A DNA stretch of 64,000 nucleotides from Sva-07 sp963698565 (GCA_963698565.1 CAVORH010000006.1:62001-126000); one strand, 5' to 3'; positions 25,169 through 34,867 are shown, numbered from the stretch's first letter. Notes: generated from the sequence alone by a model not told the origin. Numbers and translations are program-made.

Positions 25169-25780
25169 GTGGTGACCGCCTTCGCTTCCCTGCTCGCCAC
25201 CCCGGGCGTCGAGGAAGTCGCGCACCTGCGCAGCCGGATCGGCTTCATGGCGTACCACGGTGGCGCCCTCGAGGCGATGACCGACGTGATCGCGTCACGT
25301 GCCGCCGAACGGTCCGCGGCCTCCCTCTACGCCGTGATCCAGCCCGATGGGATGCGAGAACACCTCCCGTCGATCCAGGTGCGTCCGCACGAGTCCGAGC
25401 ACCTCGCGGCATTCGTCGAACACGTCGACATCGTGATCACGGTGCACGGCTACGGGCGGCGAGGGCTGTTCGGGTCGCTGCTCCTCGGTGGCGGCAACCG
25501 GGTGTTCGCCGGTCACGTGGGTGCCGCGCTGCGCCGGCGACTGCCCGCCTACGACGTCGTCACCGACGTCGACGCGATCCCGCAACAGCTGCGGGGCCTC
25601 CACCGGCACAACCCGGTCAACCTGCCGCGCGACGGCGGCGTCCAGATCGAGCTGCCGCCCCGGGTACGGGGATCGAGCCCGCTCTGGTGGGACTGGGAGG
25701 GACCGGGTCTCACGCCGCACACCGAGGCCTTGATCGACGGGCTGGTCGACGCCGCCACCTCCTGGCCGATGGAGGACTGA
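25169..25780 (+). CDS. Poly-gamma-glutamate hydrolase family protein
   Basis: 203 residues matching the PghP/DUF867 family of zinc amidases that cleave poly-gamma-glutamate. FMAYHGGALEAMTD near 27 supplies a His and Glu, and VITVHGYGR near 90 a further His, consistent with a carboxypeptidase-like zinc site. QLRGLHRHNPVNLPRDGGVQ and IELPPRVRG form the family's C-terminal block. No signal peptide is seen. Homologues occur in phages and bacteria; the natural target here is unknown. GTG at 25169 is used; GTG at 25172 is equivalent. Confidence 0.8.
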   Translation: MVTAFASLLATPGVEEVAHLRSRIGFMAYHGGALEAMTDVIASRAAERSAASLYAVIQPDGMREHLPSIQVRPHESEHLAAFVEHVDIVITVHGYGRRGLFGSLLLGGGNRVFAGHVGAALRRRLPAYDVVTDVDAIPQQLRGLHRHNPVNLPRDGGVQIELPPRVRGSSPLWWDWEGPGLTPHTEALIDGLVDAATSWPMED

Positions 25781-25814
25781 ACCAGACGGCGCTCCTCGAG
25801 CCGACGACCGCTCG

Positions 25815-26840
25815 TCACACCGGCAGTGCGATCTCCACCACGCCACCCGGGCCGTCGCCGACGCCGATCGATCCACCGTGCGCGGTGACGATGCCGCGGG
25901 CGATCGACAGCCCGAGGCCCGCGGTGCCGGTTCGCGTGTCGCGGGCCGGATCGGCTCGGGTGAACGGCTCGAAGGCCCGGTCGCGGAACTCCGCCGGGAA
26001 GCCCGGGCCCTCGTCGACGACGCGCATCGTCGCCACGTGATCCTGCTCCTCGATCTGGACCAGCACGACCGAGTCGTCAGGAGCGTGACGGATCGCGTTC
26101 TCCAGGAGATTGCGGATCACGCGAGCGAGTTGCGAGCCGTCGGCCTCGACGAGCACCTGCTGCCGGGCCTCGAGCAGGAGCGCGACGTTGCGGACCTCGG
26201 CGATCGGACGGAGCGTCTCCATCGCCTCGTCGGCGAGTTCGCGCAGATCGAGACGGATTCGTTGGAGTTCGATCGTTCCGCTCACCAGACGGCTGTGGAG
26301 GTGCAGATCGTCGACGAGCGCTGACAGTGCTCGGACCTGGCGCTCCATGCCGCTGAGGTACATGTCCGGGTCGGCCGCCACCCCGTCTCGGATCGCCTCG
26401 ACCGACGCTCGCAACGCAGTGAGCGGCGTCCGGAGGTCGTGGGAGATCGACGACAGCATCAAGGACCGCTCCCGCTCGACGGCCTGGAGCCGGTCGACCA
26501 TCAGGTCGAACATCGCTGCTGCTTCGCCGAGTTCGTCGCGCCGGGTCACCCCGGTGCGCGCCGACAGGTCACCGTCGGCCACCCGCATCGCCGCGTCGCA
26601 GATCCGCGTGGCGTCGCGGGCCACCGGGCGGGCCATCGCCACTGCGACGAGCGCGGCACCCAACACCGCGGGCACCAGCGCCCACATGAGCAGCCGGAGA
26701 TCATGATCGTTGATGAACATCGTCTGCGCAGCGATGGCGATCATCAGCACGGCCACGCCGAGAACGGCGAGGGTGGCCACGAGGAACCTGCGGCCGAGGC
26801 GGTTCATCCCGCGCGGTGGACTCGGCCGATCGGGTGTCAC
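25815..26840 (-). CDS. Membrane sensor histidine kinase
   Basis: Two N-terminal membrane helices (FLVATLAVLGVAVLMIAIAA and LRLLMWALVPAVLGAALVAV) flank a very short outside loop. A HAMP linker follows (about residues 75-130). The H box is SSISHDLRTPLTALR, the N box NLLENAIRHAP and the G box GTAGLGLSIARGIV. The tiny loop suggests sensing within the membrane or via a partner. It follows the response regulator with a GTGA overlap; the ATG at 26807 is an alternative start. It forms a two-component pair with the regulator at 26837. Confidence 0.88.
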   Translation of the reverse strand: MTPDRPSPPRGMNRLGRRFLVATLAVLGVAVLMIAIAAQTMFINDHDLRLLMWALVPAVLGAALVAVAMARPVARDATRICDAAMRVADGDLSARTGVTRRDELGEAAAMFDLMVDRLQAVERERSLMLSSISHDLRTPLTALRASVEAIRDGVAADPDMYLSGMERQVRALSALVDDLHLHSRLVSGTIELQRIRLDLRELADEAMETLRPIAEVRNVALLLEARQQVLVEADGSQLARVIRNLLENAIRHAPDDSVVLVQIEEQDHVATMRVVDEGPGFPAEFRDRAFEPFTRADPARDTRTGTAGLGLSIARGIVTAHGGSIGVGDGPGGVVEIALPV

Positions 26841-27526
26841 GGCTCGAACCGGTAGCCGACACCCCACACCGTCGTGATCCAGCGCGGCGTCTCGGGGTCG
26901 GCTTCGATCTTGTTGCGGATCCGACGCACGTGGACGGTGACGGTGGCCGGATCCTGCCACTCCGGCGACGACTGCCACACCGATTCGAGGAGCTGCGCCC
27001 GCGAGAACACCTGGCGAGGCGACGACGCGAGGAAGGCGAGGACGTCGAACTCCTTGGGCGTGAGCTCGATGTTGCGACCTTCGAGGGTGACCTCACGGCT
27101 GAGCGGTTCGATCGTGAGTTCGCCGTACACGATCGGCCCGGGTGCAGCCGGCTGGCGACCGTTCGTCCGGCGGAGCACGCCGTTGACACGCGCCGCCAAC
27201 TCTCGGGGCGAGAACGGCTTGACGACGTAGTCGTCTGCGCCGAGTTCGAGGCCCGCCACCCGATCGGACTCCTCGGACCGTGCGGTCAGCATGATCACGG
27301 GGACGTCGCTGGTGGTGCGCACCCGTCGCAGCACGTCGAGGCCGTTGACCCCGGGCAGCATCATGTCGAGCACGATGAGGTCGGGATGGTCGCGGTCGAC
27401 GAGTTCGAGCGCCGTGGTGCCGTCCGCGGCCTCCGACACCTCGTGGCCGTCGCGTCGCAGATACCCGGCCACCACTTCGCGCACGGTCGGTTCGTCGTCG
27501 ACCACCAGCACCCTCGTCACGGTCAT
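26837..27526 (-). CDS. OmpR-family response regulator
   Basis: About 229 residues. The receiver has the Asp pair VVDDEPTVREV near 10, the phosphoacceptor in LIVLDMMLPGVNG near 52 and Lys in VVKPFSPREL near 101. The winged helix covers about 130-229 with TVTVHVRRIRNKIEADP. All phosphorylation residues are intact, unlike the GlnR protein in this window. The ATG at 27526 has GAGG upstream. It is coupled to the kinase gene by a 4-base overlap. The target genes are unknown. Confidence 0.9.
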   Translation of the reverse strand: MTVTRVLVVDDEPTVREVVAGYLRRDGHEVSEAADGTTALELVDRDHPDLIVLDMMLPGVNGLDVLRRVRTTSDVPVIMLTARSEESDRVAGLELGADDYVVKPFSPRELAARVNGVLRRTNGRQPAAPGPIVYGELTIEPLSREVTLEGRNIELTPKEFDVLAFLASSPRQVFSRAQLLESVWQSSPEWQDPATVTVHVRRIRNKIEADPETPRWITTVWGVGYRFEP

Positions 27527-27635
27527 GCGCACAGCCTCGCCGTTGAGCGGTCGGCATTCAACTCCCGTGAGCTGGCGTTTTCCGATTGGCTCGCACCCGC
27601 CGATTGCAGCAGGGATCGGACCCCGGCTGCGATCC

Positions 27636-28301
27636 TCAGGGTGCGAGGCGGGTGATGGTCCAGCCGGTGTCGGTGCGGCGATAGTGCAGGCGGTCGTGGA
27701 GCCGGCTCGGGCGCCCCTGCCAGAACTCCCACTCGAACGGGATCAGCCGCCAGCCACCCCAGTGTGGCGGACGGGGAACGTCACGGTCCGCGAACTGCTC
27801 GTCGAAGGCGATCACACGGGCCTCGAGTTCGGCCCGATCCGCGATCACCTCGCTCTGTGGCGAGGCCCAGGCACCGAGCTGCGAGCCGCGCGGGCGAGAC
27901 GCGAAGTATGCGTCGCTCTCGGCGTCGGTCACCCGCTCGACGTGAGCACGCATCCGTACCTGACGGTGCAGGTCGAGCCACGAGAACACCGCAGCCGCCA
28001 TCGGCGATCCGTCGAGTTGCCGGCTCTTGGTCCCCTGGTAGTTCGTGTAGAAGACGAGCCCGTGCTCGTCGGCCTGGCGCACCAGCACGATTCGCGCATC
28101 GGGCACACCGTCGGCATCGACCGTCGCAACGGTCATCGCGTTCGGCTCCGCCACGCCGCCTTCGAGGGCGTCCTGGTGCCAGCGATCCCACTGGACGATC
28201 GGATCGGGGTCGACTCCGGCCACATCGAGCCCGTCGGTCTCGTACTGGACGCGCCGCCCCCAGAGCTCGGCCCGACGATCGGGTGCCGCCCAATCGGTCA
28301 T
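27636..28301 (-). CDS. pdxH: Pyridoxamine 5'-phosphate oxidase
   Basis: 221-residue FMN enzyme that oxidises pyridoxamine or pyridoxine phosphate to PLP. ARIVLVRQADEHGLVFYTNY near 75 and GTKSRQLDGSP form the FMN site. FASRPRGSQLGAWASPQSEV near 140 and the C-terminal W-G-G-W-R-L-I-P plus WQGRPSRLHDRLHYRR are classic PdxH blocks. The ATG overlaps the serS stop by 4 bases. This unusual serS-pdxH coupling would give PLP to enzymes such as the decarboxylase in this window. Confidence 0.93.
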   Translation of the reverse strand: MTDWAAPDRRAELWGRRVQYETDGLDVAGVDPDPIVQWDRWHQDALEGGVAEPNAMTVATVDADGVPDARIVLVRQADEHGLVFYTNYQGTKSRQLDGSPMAAAVFSWLDLHRQVRMRAHVERVTDAESDAYFASRPRGSQLGAWASPQSEVIADRAELEARVIAFDEQFADRDVPRPPHWGGWRLIPFEWEFWQGRPSRLHDRLHYRRTDTGWTITRLAP

Positions 28302-29608
28302 GTTTGGGGCTCGATTCGCTCGATGCCACGCATGTACGGCCGCAGTACCTCGGGAACGGTGACCGAGCCGTCGTCGTTGCGGTACGTCTCGACGATCGCC
28401 GCCCACACCCGGGGAACCGCGAGGGCGGAACCGTTGAGCGTGTGGACGAACTCGGTGCCCTTGAGCACCTTGCCCTGCTCGTCGTGACGACGGAACCGGA
28501 TGTTCGCCCGTCGTGCCTGGTAGTCGCCGAACCAGCTGATCGACGACACCTCCAGCCAGTTCTCGACGCCGGGCGCGTACACCTCCACGTCGAAGCTGCG
28601 GTGGTGACTCTGGCCCATGTCGCCGGTGCAGATCTCGATGATCCGGTAGGTGAGGCCGAGCCCGGCGATCGCCCGCTCGGCTCGAGCCACCATGTCGTCG
28701 AGGAGCGCCGGCGCCTGCTCCGGTGTGGCGAGCGCGAGGATCTCGACCTTGTCGAACTCGTGGGCACGCAACATGCCCCTCGTGTCGCGGCCTGCCGATC
28801 CGGCCTCACGCCGGTACGACGCGCTGTGGGCCATCATGCGGATCGGCAACTGCGTGTCGTCGAGCGTCTCGTCCGCGTAGATCGACGTGAGCGGCACTTC
28901 GGCGGTCGGGATGCACCAGAGGTCGTCACGCTCGATGGCGTACGCATCGTCGGCGAACTTCGGGAGTTGACCGGTGGCGGTGAGTGTGGCCGACGTGACC
29001 AGTGACGGCGGCCGGATCTCCTCGTGGGCGTCGGCGTTCAGGTCGAGGCCGTACTGACACAGCGCCCGCACCAGCGTGGCGCCCGCGCCGCGCTGCATGG
29101 TGAACATCGCACCCGAGATCTTGACGGCGCGCTCGTTGTCGAGGATGCCCAACGCCGTGCCGGTCTCCCAGTGCGCCACACCGTGCTGCGCCACGGCCGG
29201 ATCCAACGGACCGCACGGCCCGGTGACGACCGGATTGTCCGCCTCGCCGGCGCCGTCGGGTGCATCGGGATGCGGCAGATTGGGAATCCCGAGCAGCAGT
29301 TGTCGAAGTTGCGCCGAGAGCTCGTCGTGGCGGGCTGCCAGGGCTCGCTCGTCGTCGCCGAGCGAGCGGCTCTCGGCCTGGAGCGTCTCGGCACCGGCCA
29401 CGTCACCGTCACGGCGGAGCTGGCCGACCTGCTTGGAGATCTCGTTCACTCGGGCCCGGATCGTGTCGCGCCGCGTGGTGATGTCGAGCAGTTCGGCGTC
29501 GAGTCGGTGTGCTTCGTCGACCTCGTCGAGCAAGCCGGGGTCGCCGCGCCGACTCAGCGACGCCTTCACGCCGTCGAGGTCGGTTCGCAACAATCGCTGA
29601 TCGATCAC
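28298..29608 (-). CDS. serS: Seryl-tRNA synthetase
   Basis: 436-residue class II synthetase that charges tRNA-Ser and, where present, tRNA-Sec. The N-terminal helical arm (about 1-110) binds the long variable arm of tRNA-Ser. Motif 2 lies in SYRREAGSAGRDTRGMLRAH near 265 and motif 3 in NGSALAVPRVWAAIVETYR near 385. The length is normal. A tRNA-Ser(GGA) gene occurs at 61900. SerRS would also serve the selenocysteine pathway suggested by the redoxin at 50815. Confidence 0.96.
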   Translation of the reverse strand: MIDQRLLRTDLDGVKASLSRRGDPGLLDEVDEAHRLDAELLDITTRRDTIRARVNEISKQVGQLRRDGDVAGAETLQAESRSLGDDERALAARHDELSAQLRQLLLGIPNLPHPDAPDGAGEADNPVVTGPCGPLDPAVAQHGVAHWETGTALGILDNERAVKISGAMFTMQRGAGATLVRALCQYGLDLNADAHEEIRPPSLVTSATLTATGQLPKFADDAYAIERDDLWCIPTAEVPLTSIYADETLDDTQLPIRMMAHSASYRREAGSAGRDTRGMLRAHEFDKVEILALATPEQAPALLDDMVARAERAIAGLGLTYRIIEICTGDMGQSHHRSFDVEVYAPGVENWLEVSSISWFGDYQARRANIRFRRHDEQGKVLKGTEFVHTLNGSALAVPRVWAAIVETYRNDDGSVTVPEVLRPYMRGIERIEPQT

Positions 29609-29659
29609 ACCGACGAGGCTAGTGCTCGACGATCGGCACGACCCGAGCGGTTCCGAGGA

Positions 29660-30601
29660 TCAGTCGGTGGCGTCGCCGGCCGGCCGCGCCTTGGCGAACT
29701 CACGCTCGACGTCAGCCGTGGTGAGGGGCGACTCACCGTCGATCTCGCTGTCGCCGGTCAACTCGGCGTCGGGGATCGGGCGAGCCCGACGGTACGTGTT
29801 GCCGTACTCGAAGCCCGCTGCGAACTTCTTGAAGAAGATGTAGATGATGACGGCCCAGAGGAAGATCCCGCCACCGGTCTTCATGATCGCTCCGGCGAGC
29901 TGCTGGTCGACGGTGACCGACATCCCCCACACACGAACCGGCTGGTCGTACGACCGGTAGACGGCATCGTCGGCGAAGGTGAGCCAGGCGGCCGGGATCG
30001 TGGGCACGAGCGACTGCAGGAAGAGGTAGATGCACTTGCCGAGCGGGGTCATCTGGAGCTCGGGGAACGGGCCGACCACCGGCATCCACATCAGGAGCGA
30101 GAAGATCACGACCGCGAAGTGCAGCGTGTAGTGCAGCGGGCCGTTGTCGACCGACGCGGTGACCACTCCGGGGATGTGCGTGATGATGATGACGGCGTTG
30201 AACAGCACCGCGGCGATCACGGGCTTCGTGAAGAACACGACCACTCGGTAGAAGCGGCCGTTGCCCACCAGTACCCGCAGCAGCCACTCGGGGGTCGCCA
30301 TCAGCACGAGCGGCGGCAGGAAGTAGCTCAGCGCCATGTGCTGGAGCATGTGCATCGAGTAGAGGTACTCCTCGCCGATGTCGTGCACCGGCCAGTCGCT
30401 CGCCACCCAGAGCATCGCCATCGCGCCGATGAAGCACCCGATGTTGAACCGCGACACGGCGGGCTGGCCCGGCGGGACGGCCTTCGGACCGATCACGCGC
30501 ACCATGTAGATGTACGCGCCGGTCAGGAACCCGACGAGAATCCAGACCTCGGGGTGGAACTGGTACCGCCAGGGGTCCAGCGATGGGAGTTGGGCGAGCA
30601 T
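29660..30601 (-). CDS. ctaG: Caa3-type cytochrome c oxidase assembly protein CtaG
   Basis: 313-residue membrane protein of the caa3_CtaG family with about seven hydrophobic helices. MHMLQHMALSYFLPPLVLMA near 95 carries the family His residues, and THIPGVV and HFAVVIFSLLMWMPVVGP match the family core. It helps assemble the copper centre of aa3/caa3 oxidase. It is the last gene of the leftward oxidase operon and has a charged C-terminal tail. Confidence 0.88.
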   Translation of the reverse strand: MLAQLPSLDPWRYQFHPEVWILVGFLTGAYIYMVRVIGPKAVPPGQPAVSRFNIGCFIGAMAMLWVASDWPVHDIGEEYLYSMHMLQHMALSYFLPPLVLMATPEWLLRVLVGNGRFYRVVVFFTKPVIAAVLFNAVIIITHIPGVVTASVDNGPLHYTLHFAVVIFSLLMWMPVVGPFPELQMTPLGKCIYLFLQSLVPTIPAAWLTFADDAVYRSYDQPVRVWGMSVTVDQQLAGAIMKTGGGIFLWAVIIYIFFKKFAAGFEYGNTYRRARPIPDAELTGDSEIDGESPLTTADVEREFAKARPAGDATD

Positions 30602-30622
30602 GGGGGAGCGCCCTTTCGACGA

Positions 30623-30997
30623 CTAGCTGACGAAGAAGTGGAACGTGGCGAGCACCACGGCGTAGAGCACGACTGCGAACCCGAGCCCGATGTAGAACAC
30701 CAGGCTGAAGATGCGGCTGTCGAAACGCAGGTGCATGAAGAACAGGATGACGAACAGGAACTTGACGACCATCAAGACGAGCAGCGAGACGATCAGGAGG
30801 GGCCCGTCCGGGCCGACCTCGGTCGCTGCGATCTCGATCGCCGTCAGCACCGCGAGGAAGAGCGCGATGAAGACGTACTGGCGATCGGTCGGTTCCTTGT
30901 GACGTTGCTCCGGCGCGGCATGCGCCGGAGCCTCGACGTGGGCGTCGGCCGTACCCGAGGTACGACCGCTGTCGGTGATGGTGGCGTCAGTGCTCAT
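30623..30997 (-). CDS. ctaF: Cytochrome c oxidase subunit IV (CtaF-type)
   Basis: 124 residues with a polar, Ala/His-rich N-terminus of about 35 residues and three membrane helices (YVFIALFLAVLTAIEIAATE, LLIVSLLVLMVVKFLFVILF, YIGLGFAVVLYAVVLATFHF). KFLFVILFFMHLRFD is typical of prokaryotic COX4-like subunits. It lies 3 bases after ctaE and probably stabilises the oxidase complex. Confidence 0.85.
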   Translation of the reverse strand: MSTDATITDSGRTSGTADAHVEAPAHAAPEQRHKEPTDRQYVFIALFLAVLTAIEIAATEVGPDGPLLIVSLLVLMVVKFLFVILFFMHLRFDSRIFSLVFYIGLGFAVVLYAVVLATFHFFVS

Positions 30998-31000
30998 GGA

Positions 31001-31654
31001 TCAGGCCGGAATCAGGTAGACGAGGGTGAAGATGACGATCCAGACGACGTCGACGAAGTGCCAGTACAGGCCGATCATCTCGACGGTCTCGTGTTTGTCA
31101 CCGACGAGCTTGCCCTTCGCGAGCATCGCGACGAGCGACAACAGCATGACGATGCCGACGGCGACGTGGACGCCGTGGAAGCCGGTGAGCGTGTAGAAGC
31201 TCGAGGAGAACAGGCTGGTGGTGTAGCCGAGGCCCTCACGGTAGAACACCGTGAACTCGTAGACCTGCCCAGCGAGGAACAGGCCGCCGAGCAGGGCGGT
31301 GACGGTGAGCCACAGCTTCGTGCGCTGTTCGTCCTTGCGCTTGGCCGCCGACACCGACATCACCATCGTGAGCGACGACATCAACAGCACGAAGCTCGTC
31401 GCCGACGTGAACGGGATGTCCCACAGCTGATCCGGGCCCAGCTGGTCGGCCTGACGGTTGCGATACAGCATGTAGGTGGAGATCAACCCGCCGAACAGCA
31501 GGCACTCCGAACCCAGGAACAGCCACATCGCCAACTTGGTGTTGGACAGGCCGGTGGACGTGTGGTGGGGCAGCCCGATGTGGTCGCTGCCGTCGTCGTA
31601 CCCGTGCGGGATCTCGACGGCGTCGCCGGTCTCGGTGATCGTTGCGTCAGACAC
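31001..31654 (-). CDS. ctaE: Cytochrome c oxidase subunit III
   Basis: 217 residues, five membrane helices. It keeps subunit III hallmarks: FLGSECLLFGGLISTYM near 40, AGQVYEFTVF near 125, TGFHGVHVAVGIVML near 155 and GLYWHFVDVVWIVIF near 195. The GTG at 31654 overlaps the ctaD stop by 8 bases, so translation is coupled. Compare the paralogue at 36081-36659, which has lost the same His, Glu and Asp positions. Confidence 0.92.
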   Translation of the reverse strand: MSDATITETGDAVEIPHGYDDGSDHIGLPHHTSTGLSNTKLAMWLFLGSECLLFGGLISTYMLYRNRQADQLGPDQLWDIPFTSATSFVLLMSSLTMVMSVSAAKRKDEQRTKLWLTVTALLGGLFLAGQVYEFTVFYREGLGYTTSLFSSSFYTLTGFHGVHVAVGIVMLLSLVAMLAKGKLVGDKHETVEMIGLYWHFVDVVWIVIFTLVYLIPA

Positions 31655-33656
31655 TGACGGCCAGCTCCTTGCTCGGTTCGTCGTCACCCGGCGGGGGCGG
31701 GTCGAATTCCGACTCGTCCGCTGTCGGCGGCTCGAGTGCCCACCCGAACAGTGCGAGCACCGCGATGCCGGCGCCGGCGACGACCAGCAGCGTGCTGTAG
31801 ATCACGCCGTAGGCGAGCACCGGGAACGACAACGCGAGGATGAGTGGCCAGTACGACGGCGACGGCAGGTGGATGTGCGCCTCGGCGTACTTCTCCTCGA
31901 GTTCGATGACCTCCTGGCCGGTGGCGACCTGCTTGTAGTCGTGCTGGTCGCCTTCGCCGACGTCTTCGTACTTGCGGTGGAAGAACTCGTCGAGGGTGTG
32001 CACCGTCGGGATCCGGTCGAAGTTGTGCTCCTTCGGCGGGCTCGTGGTGATCCACTCGAGGCTGCGGGCATCCCACGGATCGGGCGGGCACGGCGGGTTC
32101 TTCCGGCTGACCCACACGTTGATGACGAAGAACAGGGTGCCGATCGCGAGCACCACCGAGCCGATCGAGGAGACGAGGTTCCAGAAGGCGAGGTCGAAGA
32201 GACCCTCGCCGGCACGGGCCTCGGTCCAGATGTACATGCGCCGGGGCTGGCCCTGCAGACCGAGGATGTGCATCGGCCCGAAGGTGAGGTTCATACCGAT
32301 GATCATGAACCAGAAGTTCCAGCGACCCCACCGTTCGCTGAGCATCTTGCCGAAGATCTTCGGCCACCAGTAGTAGATGCCGGAGAACAAGCCGAGCACG
32401 GCGCCACCGAAGATCACGTAGTGGAAGTGGGCAACGATGTAGTAGGTGTCGGTCTGCTGGGTGTCGGACGGCGCGACGGCGTGGGTGACGCCGGACAGGC
32501 CACCGATCGTGAACTGGACGATCAGGCCGACAGCGAACAGCATCGCCGTGGTGAACCACAGCTTGCCGCCCCACATCGTCATGGTCCAGTTGATGATCTT
32601 GACGCCGGTCGGCACCGCGATGGCCATCGTGGCCACCGAGAACACGGCCACCGAGATCGGGCCGAGGCCCGCAGCGAACATGTGGTGGGCCCACACGCCG
32701 AAGCCGACGAAGCCGATCGCCGCACCCGAGAACACCACGAACGGGTAACCGAACAGCGGCTTGCGGGAGAACGTGGGCAGGACCTCGGAGATGATGCCGA
32801 ATGCAGGGAGGACGAGGATGTACACCTCGGGGTGGCCGAACAGCCAGAAGAGGTGCTGCCACAGGAGCGGGTCGGCGCCGGCCTCGACCGAGAAGAACGT
32901 GGCGCCGAAGTTGCGCTGGAACATCAGGAGGAACAGCGCCACGGTGATGACCGGGATGGCGAACAGCAGCAGGAACTGCACGACGAGGGCCATCCACGTG
33001 AAGATCGGCATCCGCATCAGGTTCATGCCGGGCGCCCGCATGTTGAGCGCGGTGACGATCAGGTTGATCGCGCCGACCTGTGAGGCGACACCGGTGATCA
33101 GCAGGCCGAGCACCCAGAAGTCGACCCCGTTGGTGGGCGAGAACGGCACCGAGCTGTTCGGTGCGTACATGAACCATCCGCCGTCGGCGGCGCCACCGAG
33201 GATCCACGAGGTGTTGATGAAGATGCCACCGAAGACGAACAGCCAGAGGCTCAACGCGTTGAGACGGGGGAAGGCGACGTCACGAGCGCCGATCTGCAGC
33301 GGCATCATGTAGTTGGCGAACGCCGACGCCATCGGCATCACGAAGAGGAACACCATCGTGGTGGCGTGCATCGTGAACATCTGGTTGTACTTGTCGGCCG
33401 ACAGGATCGTGCCGTCGGCCTGTGCGAGCTGGGCCCTGATCAGCAGCGCTTCGAAGCCGCCGATGAAGAAGAACACCATGGCGACGACGCCGTACATGAT
33501 GCCGATCTTCTTGTGGTCGACGGTGAACGCCCACGACCGCCAGCCGGTGGTCTGCACCGGTCGGCGGAAGTAGCCGTACGACGACGACGGTGTGACGACG
33601 GCCGCGCCGGCGCCAGCCAGCGCCGGGGTGTCGGTCGGTCGTTCGATGATGGCCAT
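31647..33656 (-). CDS. ctaD: Cytochrome c oxidase subunit I (catalytic)
   Basis: 669-residue A-type heme-copper oxidase subunit I. All metal ligands are visible: haem a His in FTMHATTMVFLF near 95, Cu-B His with cross-linked Tyr in WLFGHPEVYILVLPAFG near 265, Cu-B His pair in VWAHHMFAAG near 310, and haem a3/a His in VAHFHYVIFGG near 400. It has about 12 core helices plus a C-terminal extension with two more helices (LILALSFPVLAYGVIYSTLL and onward) and an acidic tail. It reduces oxygen to water and pumps protons. Confidence 0.96.
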   Translation of the reverse strand: MAIIERPTDTPALAGAGAAVVTPSSSYGYFRRPVQTTGWRSWAFTVDHKKIGIMYGVVAMVFFFIGGFEALLIRAQLAQADGTILSADKYNQMFTMHATTMVFLFVMPMASAFANYMMPLQIGARDVAFPRLNALSLWLFVFGGIFINTSWILGGAADGGWFMYAPNSSVPFSPTNGVDFWVLGLLITGVASQVGAINLIVTALNMRAPGMNLMRMPIFTWMALVVQFLLLFAIPVITVALFLLMFQRNFGATFFSVEAGADPLLWQHLFWLFGHPEVYILVLPAFGIISEVLPTFSRKPLFGYPFVVFSGAAIGFVGFGVWAHHMFAAGLGPISVAVFSVATMAIAVPTGVKIINWTMTMWGGKLWFTTAMLFAVGLIVQFTIGGLSGVTHAVAPSDTQQTDTYYIVAHFHYVIFGGAVLGLFSGIYYWWPKIFGKMLSERWGRWNFWFMIIGMNLTFGPMHILGLQGQPRRMYIWTEARAGEGLFDLAFWNLVSSIGSVVLAIGTLFFVINVWVSRKNPPCPPDPWDARSLEWITTSPPKEHNFDRIPTVHTLDEFFHRKYEDVGEGDQHDYKQVATGQEVIELEEKYAEAHIHLPSPSYWPLILALSFPVLAYGVIYSTLLVVAGAGIAVLALFGWALEPPTADESEFDPPPPGDDEPSKELAVSV

Positions 33657-33673
33657 GGGCTATCGGGCTCCCA

Positions 33674-34867
33674 TCACTTGCGTTCGAGCAGGTAGGCGAC
33701 GAGTTCGTCGATTTGGTCTTCACTGAGGGCGAGGTTCGGCATGCCGCGCACGAGGCCGTCGGTCGGCTCGAGCTTCAAGGGGTCGGTGTACATCGGCTTC
33801 ATCGCCGGCGCGTTGCGCAACCACTCTCGCAGCTGCACCGAGTTGAGGCACTCCGGCGTGACGCCCTTCAGGTACTCCGCGCCCACGGTCTCCGGTGGTG
33901 CCTGCCAGACCTCGGGACGGCACGCCGGTGACAACAGGTCGAACGAGGCTCCGGCGAACGTGTTCCGGGTCATCAGCCACGACAGGTTGGGGGCCGCACC
34001 CGAGTACACCGACAGGTCCGGACGGGAGATGATCGGGTCGCCGTCGGCATCCTCCAGGCCGTTGACCTGGTGGCACCGCGAGCACTGGGCGATGTACGTC
34101 TGCTCACCGGCCGCGGCCAGCGTGTTGGGCGCCGGCGGCTGGTAGGGCTTGATCTGGCCCGCCTTCCACGCCTCGAAGTCCTCCGGGGTCATCGCGATGA
34201 CCTCCATGCGCATGTTGGCATGGGACAAGCCGCAGAACTCGGTGCACTGGCCGGCGTAGATGCCGGGTTCGTCGGCCTCGAGCTTGTTGGTGTGGACCCG
34301 GCCCGGGACCATGTCGCGCTTGCCGTTCAGGCGGGGGATCCACCACGAGTGGATGACGTCACGGCTGGTGCCGCGGACGAGAACGGGGGTGTTGATCGGG
34401 ATGACCATCTGACCCGACGTGATGATCGGCTCGGTGATGCCGGAGCCACACCCTTCCTGCGTCGGGTAGTCGATCTCCCACCACCACTGCTGGCCGGTGA
34501 CGTTGATGACGCACTCGGTGTCGCTGGTGTCGTTGAGCGCCATCAGCGTGCCGACGGTGGGGATGGCGATGCCGATCAGGATCAACGCGGGAATGATCGT
34601 CAGGATGATCTCGAGGGTCGGCTTGCCGTGGACCTGCTCGGGGATCGCTTGCCCGCGATCCTTGAACTTGAAGATGGCGATGAAGACGACCGTGAGGACG
34701 ATCACACCGACGATGCCGGCGAGCACGAACACCAGCCATGACAGGTCGGCGATCGACTGGGCGTTCGGCCCTGCCGGCTGCCACATGTCCTGAGGGGCGT
34801 CCTCGGCGCAACCTGCGGCAAACGCGCCGAGGCCGAGCACCAGTCCGATTCGTACACGACGACTCAT
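33674..34867 (-). CDS. ctaC: Cytochrome c oxidase subunit II with fused cytochrome c domain (caa3)
   Basis: 397 residues. A signal/lipobox (FAAGCAED, about residue 19) precedes two membrane helices. The cupredoxin domain carries the Cu-A ligands: His in RDVIHSWWIPRL near 175 and CTEFCGLSHANM near 215. A C-terminal cytochrome c domain follows with the haem site CSRCH near 270 and a probable axial Met in RGMPNLALSED near 375. Electrons pass from the haem domain to Cu-A and on to CtaD. It is the first gene of the canonical ctaC-D-E-F-G set. Confidence 0.94.
   Translation of the reverse strand: MSRRVRIGLVLGLGAFAAGCAEDAPQDMWQPAGPNAQSIADLSWLVFVLAGIVGVIVLTVVFIAIFKFKDRGQAIPEQVHGKPTLEIILTIIPALILIGIAIPTVGTLMALNDTSDTECVINVTGQQWWWEIDYPTQEGCGSGITEPIITSGQMVIPINTPVLVRGTSRDVIHSWWIPRLNGKRDMVPGRVHTNKLEADEPGIYAGQCTEFCGLSHANMRMEVIAMTPEDFEAWKAGQIKPYQPPAPNTLAAAGEQTYIAQCSRCHQVNGLEDADGDPIISRPDLSVYSGAAPNLSWLMTRNTFAGASFDLLSPACRPEVWQAPPETVGAEYLKGVTPECLNSVQLREWLRNAPAMKPMYTDPLKLEPTDGLVRGMPNLALSEDQIDELVAYLLERK

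Noticed and set aside
29024..31657. 877-codon open frame on the plus strand
   Set aside because: It is antisense to serS, ctaG, ctaF and ctaE, all with clear family motifs. The translation is His/Glu/Arg-rich without domains, a usual shadow in high-GC DNA.
31476..33083. Long plus-strand frame opposite ctaD
   Set aside because: Shadow of the catalytic oxidase subunit; no motif and typical mirrored composition.
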